In this document: one piece after another, positions 62,352 to 64,000 of the stretch
How positions within the stretch are numbered: the first letter of the stretch is position 1
Layout of the letters: each line of letters starts with the position of its first letter
DNA from: Bacillota bacterium
GTDB taxonomy: Bacteria > Bacillota > Clostridia > Christensenellales > Aristaeellaceae
Direction: 5' to 3'
DNA length: 64,000 bases
Assembly: GCA_023425025.1 (NCBI GenBank)
Contig: JAFADG010000021.1
Span: forward strand, 1 to 64,000
The notes under the pieces: model-generated
Seen by the model: only the letters and a program-made list of their open reading frames with translations
What the model was told of the DNA's origin: nothing
Database searches by the model: none
Program-made: the position numbers and the translations under genes

Positions 62352-62572
62352 TTGTATAACTATTCAAGAAGGCGGCGTCCGAAGATTTCCAAAGGTTCCG
62401 AAGCTCTGCCGCCGCCAGTGGCGGCAACAGGCAGAGCGTAGGAAGCCCGCGAAAAGGAGCAGTGCAAGCGAAAGCGCAGCAATGCGACTATTGAGCAGGC
62501 CGGACCGACCGGAAAGCCCTTTGGTCGCGTCCGAAGACGCGAAGCCCCCTTTTCTTGAATAGCAATATACAA
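62352..62572. mobile_element. MITE-like repeat element with terminal inverted repeats
   Basis: Ends TTGTATAACTATTCAAGAA (62352-62370) and, inverted, TTGTATATTGCTATTCAAGA (62553-62572) match apart from a 2-nt indel. The interior, read on the minus strand, carries the same GACGCGACCAAAGGGCTTTC and CCTTTGGAAATCTTCGGACG ends as the repeats in the leu operon. No transposase and no real ORF. It fills the gap between the TetR promoter and the aldo/keto reductase gene. Confidence 0.7.
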
Positions 62573-62624
62573 AATATGGCGTTAGCACGACAGCCCCATT
62601 TTTGAAATTCTAGCAGAAATCTGC

Positions 62625-63545
62625 TTACGGCAAATTATTGCCGGCGGCCAGATAGATTTCGTACCACTCCTCACGGCTAAGGCTTACATCGGCGGCCTTG
62701 GCGCAATCCCGCAGGCGGTCCTCATTCATGGTGCCGGTCACGGGCTGCATTTTGGCCGGATGGCGTAAAAGCCAGGCGATAGCGATGGTGGTGTTGGTTA
62801 CGTTATGCTTCAAAGCAATTTCATTGATCTTGGCGTTGAGCTTGGGGAAAGCGTCGTTGTCCAGGAAAACACCCTGGAAGAAGCCGTACTGGAAGGGGGA
62901 CCAGGGCTGGATGGTGATGTCGTTCAGGCGGCAGAAATCCAGCACGCTGCCGTCCCGGTTCACGGCGGCGTCATCCAGCATGTTCACATGCAGGCCTTGG
63001 GAGATCATATTGGCGTTGGTGATGCTCAACTGCAGCTGGTTGGCCACGATGGGCTGCTTCACAAACTTTTTCAGCAGCTGAATCTGCATGGGATTCTGGT
63101 TCGAAACACCGAAGTGACGCACCTTGCCGCTTGCGTGCAACGCGTCAAAGGCCTCCGCAACCTCTTCCGGCTCCACCAGCGCGTCCGGGCGGTGCAGCAA
63201 AAGCACGTCCAGATAGTCGGTTTTCAGGCGCTTTAAGATGCCATCCACCGATTTTAGTATGTGCGCCTTGGAAAAATCAAAGGCTACGCCCTTGCGGATG
63301 CCGCACTTGGATTGCAGAATGATCTTTTCCCGCACCGCGGGACTCATATGGATGGCGTCGGCGAAAATCTCCTCGCAGGTTCCGTCGCCGTAGATGTCCG
63401 CGTGGTCAAAGAAATTGGCCCCGATGTCCAAAGCGGTGTTTACAAAGCTTTCCGCCTCGCTTTTGCTCAGGCGGCTGATACGCATGCAGCCCACCGCAAT
63501 CACGGGCACCTTCAGGTTGGAAACGCCCAGCTGTATCGTTTTCAT
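62625..63545 (-). CDS. Aldo/keto reductase
   Basis: 306 residues, (beta/alpha)8 NADPH-dependent carbonyl reductase. The catalytic tetrad is visible: Asp and Tyr in FFDHADIYGDGTCEE, Lys in ILQSKCGIR, His in VLLLHRPDALVEP. C-terminal cofactor region: MQPVTGTMNEDRLRDCAKA. AAGGAGGA precedes the ATG at 63545. The promoter has a MerR-type 19-bp spacer, which suggests induction by reactive aldehydes or a similar stress. Confidence 0.95.
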   Translation of the reverse strand: MKTIQLGVSNLKVPVIAVGCMRISRLSKSEAESFVNTALDIGANFFDHADIYGDGTCEEIFADAIHMSPAVREKIILQSKCGIRKGVAFDFSKAHILKSVDGILKRLKTDYLDVLLLHRPDALVEPEEVAEAFDALHASGKVRHFGVSNQNPMQIQLLKKFVKQPIVANQLQLSITNANMISQGLHVNMLDDAAVNRDGSVLDFCRLNDITIQPWSPFQYGFFQGVFLDNDAFPKLNAKINEIALKHNVTNTTIAIAWLLRHPAKMQPVTGTMNEDRLRDCAKAADVSLSREEWYEIYLAAGNNLP

Positions 63546-63610
63546 GTTTCATCCTCCTTTTGATCCGGCGTGCATAGGGTAATCCCCCATTTCGCGAACC
63601 CGGCAGATCC

Positions 63611-63641
63611 ATCATAAACCTTCAAGCTTACTCTAAGTCAA
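63611..63641 (-). promoter_or_regulatory. MerR-family-type promoter of the aldo/keto reductase gene
   Basis: Minus-strand -35 TTGACT (63636-63641) and -10 TATGAT (63611-63616) are separated by 19 bp, longer than normal, and the spacer is filled by an imperfect palindrome CTTGACTTAGAG...CTTGAAGG. This layout is the hallmark of MerR-family (NmlR/AdhR-like) activated promoters. No merR gene lies nearby. Confidence 0.7.
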
Positions 63642-63654
63642 GAAGGTTTTATAG

Positions 63655-63686
63655 AAAATGCCGGGGCAAAACGCTCGCCCCCGGCA
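63655..63686 (-). terminator. Terminator of the gene at the right edge
   Basis: 8-bp stem TGCCGGGG/CCCCGGCA (63659-63666 with 63679-63686) followed on the minus strand by TTTTCTATAAAA. It lies about 50 bp after the stop of the partial gene. Confidence 0.75.
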
Positions 63687-63716
63687 CTTGGATGTTTATT
63701 GATAATGGACGCTGTT

Positions 63717-63740
63717 TATACTAATGGAAAACATTATTAC
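63717..63740. repeat. Solo copy of the MITE-like end sequence
   Basis: TATACTAATGGAAAACATTA matches the left end of the 51908-52068 element at almost every base. It overlaps the stop codon of the gene at the window edge. No second end was found nearby in the window. Confidence 0.5.
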
Positions 63741-64000
63741 TTGTCCGCCAGCACGATGATTTCCCCCAGCTCCGCCTCGTCCTCCAGCGTGATAACAAGC
63801 GATGAAACATCCATCTTTTCAAAATGGAGAACGAGGTTCCCGCCGGGCACGCTTTGAAGACCGGCCAAATCAAAGGCCGTTTCATAAGCGCCGTTGATCA
63901 CAAGCTTTCCCTTGGCAGCGGCATCAAAGCCCGGGTAGAGGATAACGGCATCCGCCTTCACCGGCCTTTCAAAGGTCATGGCCGCGCCCGTTCCCCGGAA
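63737..64000 (-). CDS. C-terminal part of an unidentified protein (partial, runs off window)
   Basis: Frame open from the window edge to TAA 63737-63739, at least 87 codons. The visible sequence is beta-rich (ADAVILYPGFDAAAKGKLVI, LVLHFEKMDVSSLVITLED) and resembles a C-terminal carbohydrate-binding or jelly-roll-like domain of a larger enzyme, for example a glycoside hydrolase. This is only a pattern impression. The internal ATG at 63979 is not likely to be the start because the frame is open upstream. Confidence 0.6.
   Translation of the reverse strand, partial: FRGTGAAMTFERPVKADAVILYPGFDAAAKGKLVINGAYETAFDLAGLQSVPGGNLVLHFEKMDVSSLVITLEDEAELGEIIVLADK

Overview
The window looks like a chromosomal segment of an anaerobic Clostridia-type Firmicute of fairly high GC content. 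The evidence is the 5' end of a 16S rRNA gene, a V-type (Na+-motif) ATPase operon, mostly AAGGAGG-like ribosome binding sites, TTGACA-17-TATAAT promoters, a CsoR-type copper regulon, YesM/YesN-type sugar regulation and a GH51 arabinoside operon. Order or family cannot be fixed from the sequence alone (inference).

Layout. 1-830: 5' end of a minus-strand 16S rRNA gene with two tandem strong promoters. 800-9565: nine-gene V-type ATPase operon (G/H-I-K-E-C-F-A-B-D), minus strand, with its promoter and a leader hairpin. 9570-10180: degenerate DNA holding an EAL-domain remnant and a broken 3' half of tRNA-Ala. 10371-24370: a 14 kb accessory carbohydrate block. Its minus arm encodes an AraC regulator, a YesM/YesN two-component pair, a sugar ABC transporter and a GtaA-like six-hairpin hydrolase. 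Its divergent plus arm encodes four redox enzymes (OYE-family, SDR, FAD flavoprotein, Gfo/Idh/MocA). The block is bracketed by a 98-bp direct repeat made of the tRNA-Ala(GGC) 3' half plus its terminator, and the intact tRNA lies at 24552-24627.

24784-36451: branched-chain amino acid operon ilvB-ilvN-ilvC-ilvD-leuA-cimA-leuC-leuD-leuB, preceded by a Leu/Val-rich leader peptide and an intrinsic terminator (transcription attenuation). Two gaps in the operon carry dispersed intergenic repeats. 36590-38850: a hypothetical protein, FucU-like mutarotase and SpoU/TrmH methyltransferase. 39080-45001: arabinoside operon (binding protein, two permeases, ArsR-like regulator, GH51 arabinofuranosidase). 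45439-48759: TPM-domain protein, zinc-ribbon membrane protein, DUF523 protein and a C39-like protein.

48857-51804: mgtA Mg2+ P-type ATPase with a leader ORF and an attenuator-like terminator. 51908-52068: MITE-like element. 52120-53052: orphan binding protein. 53156-57684: copper regulon (csoR, DUF2318 protein, copA, lipoprotein, copZ) with a CsoR-like operator. 57866-64000: amidohydrolase, double-GNAT acetyltransferase with its own leader ORF and attenuator, CPBP protease, TetR pair (the partner gene has a frameshift in an A7 run), a repeat element, an aldo/keto reductase with a MerR-type promoter, and the 3' end of an unidentified gene.

The most distinctive signals are three leader-ORF/terminator arrangements (ilvB, mgtA, GNAT), the tRNA-bracketed redox/sugar block, and families of short inverted-repeat elements.
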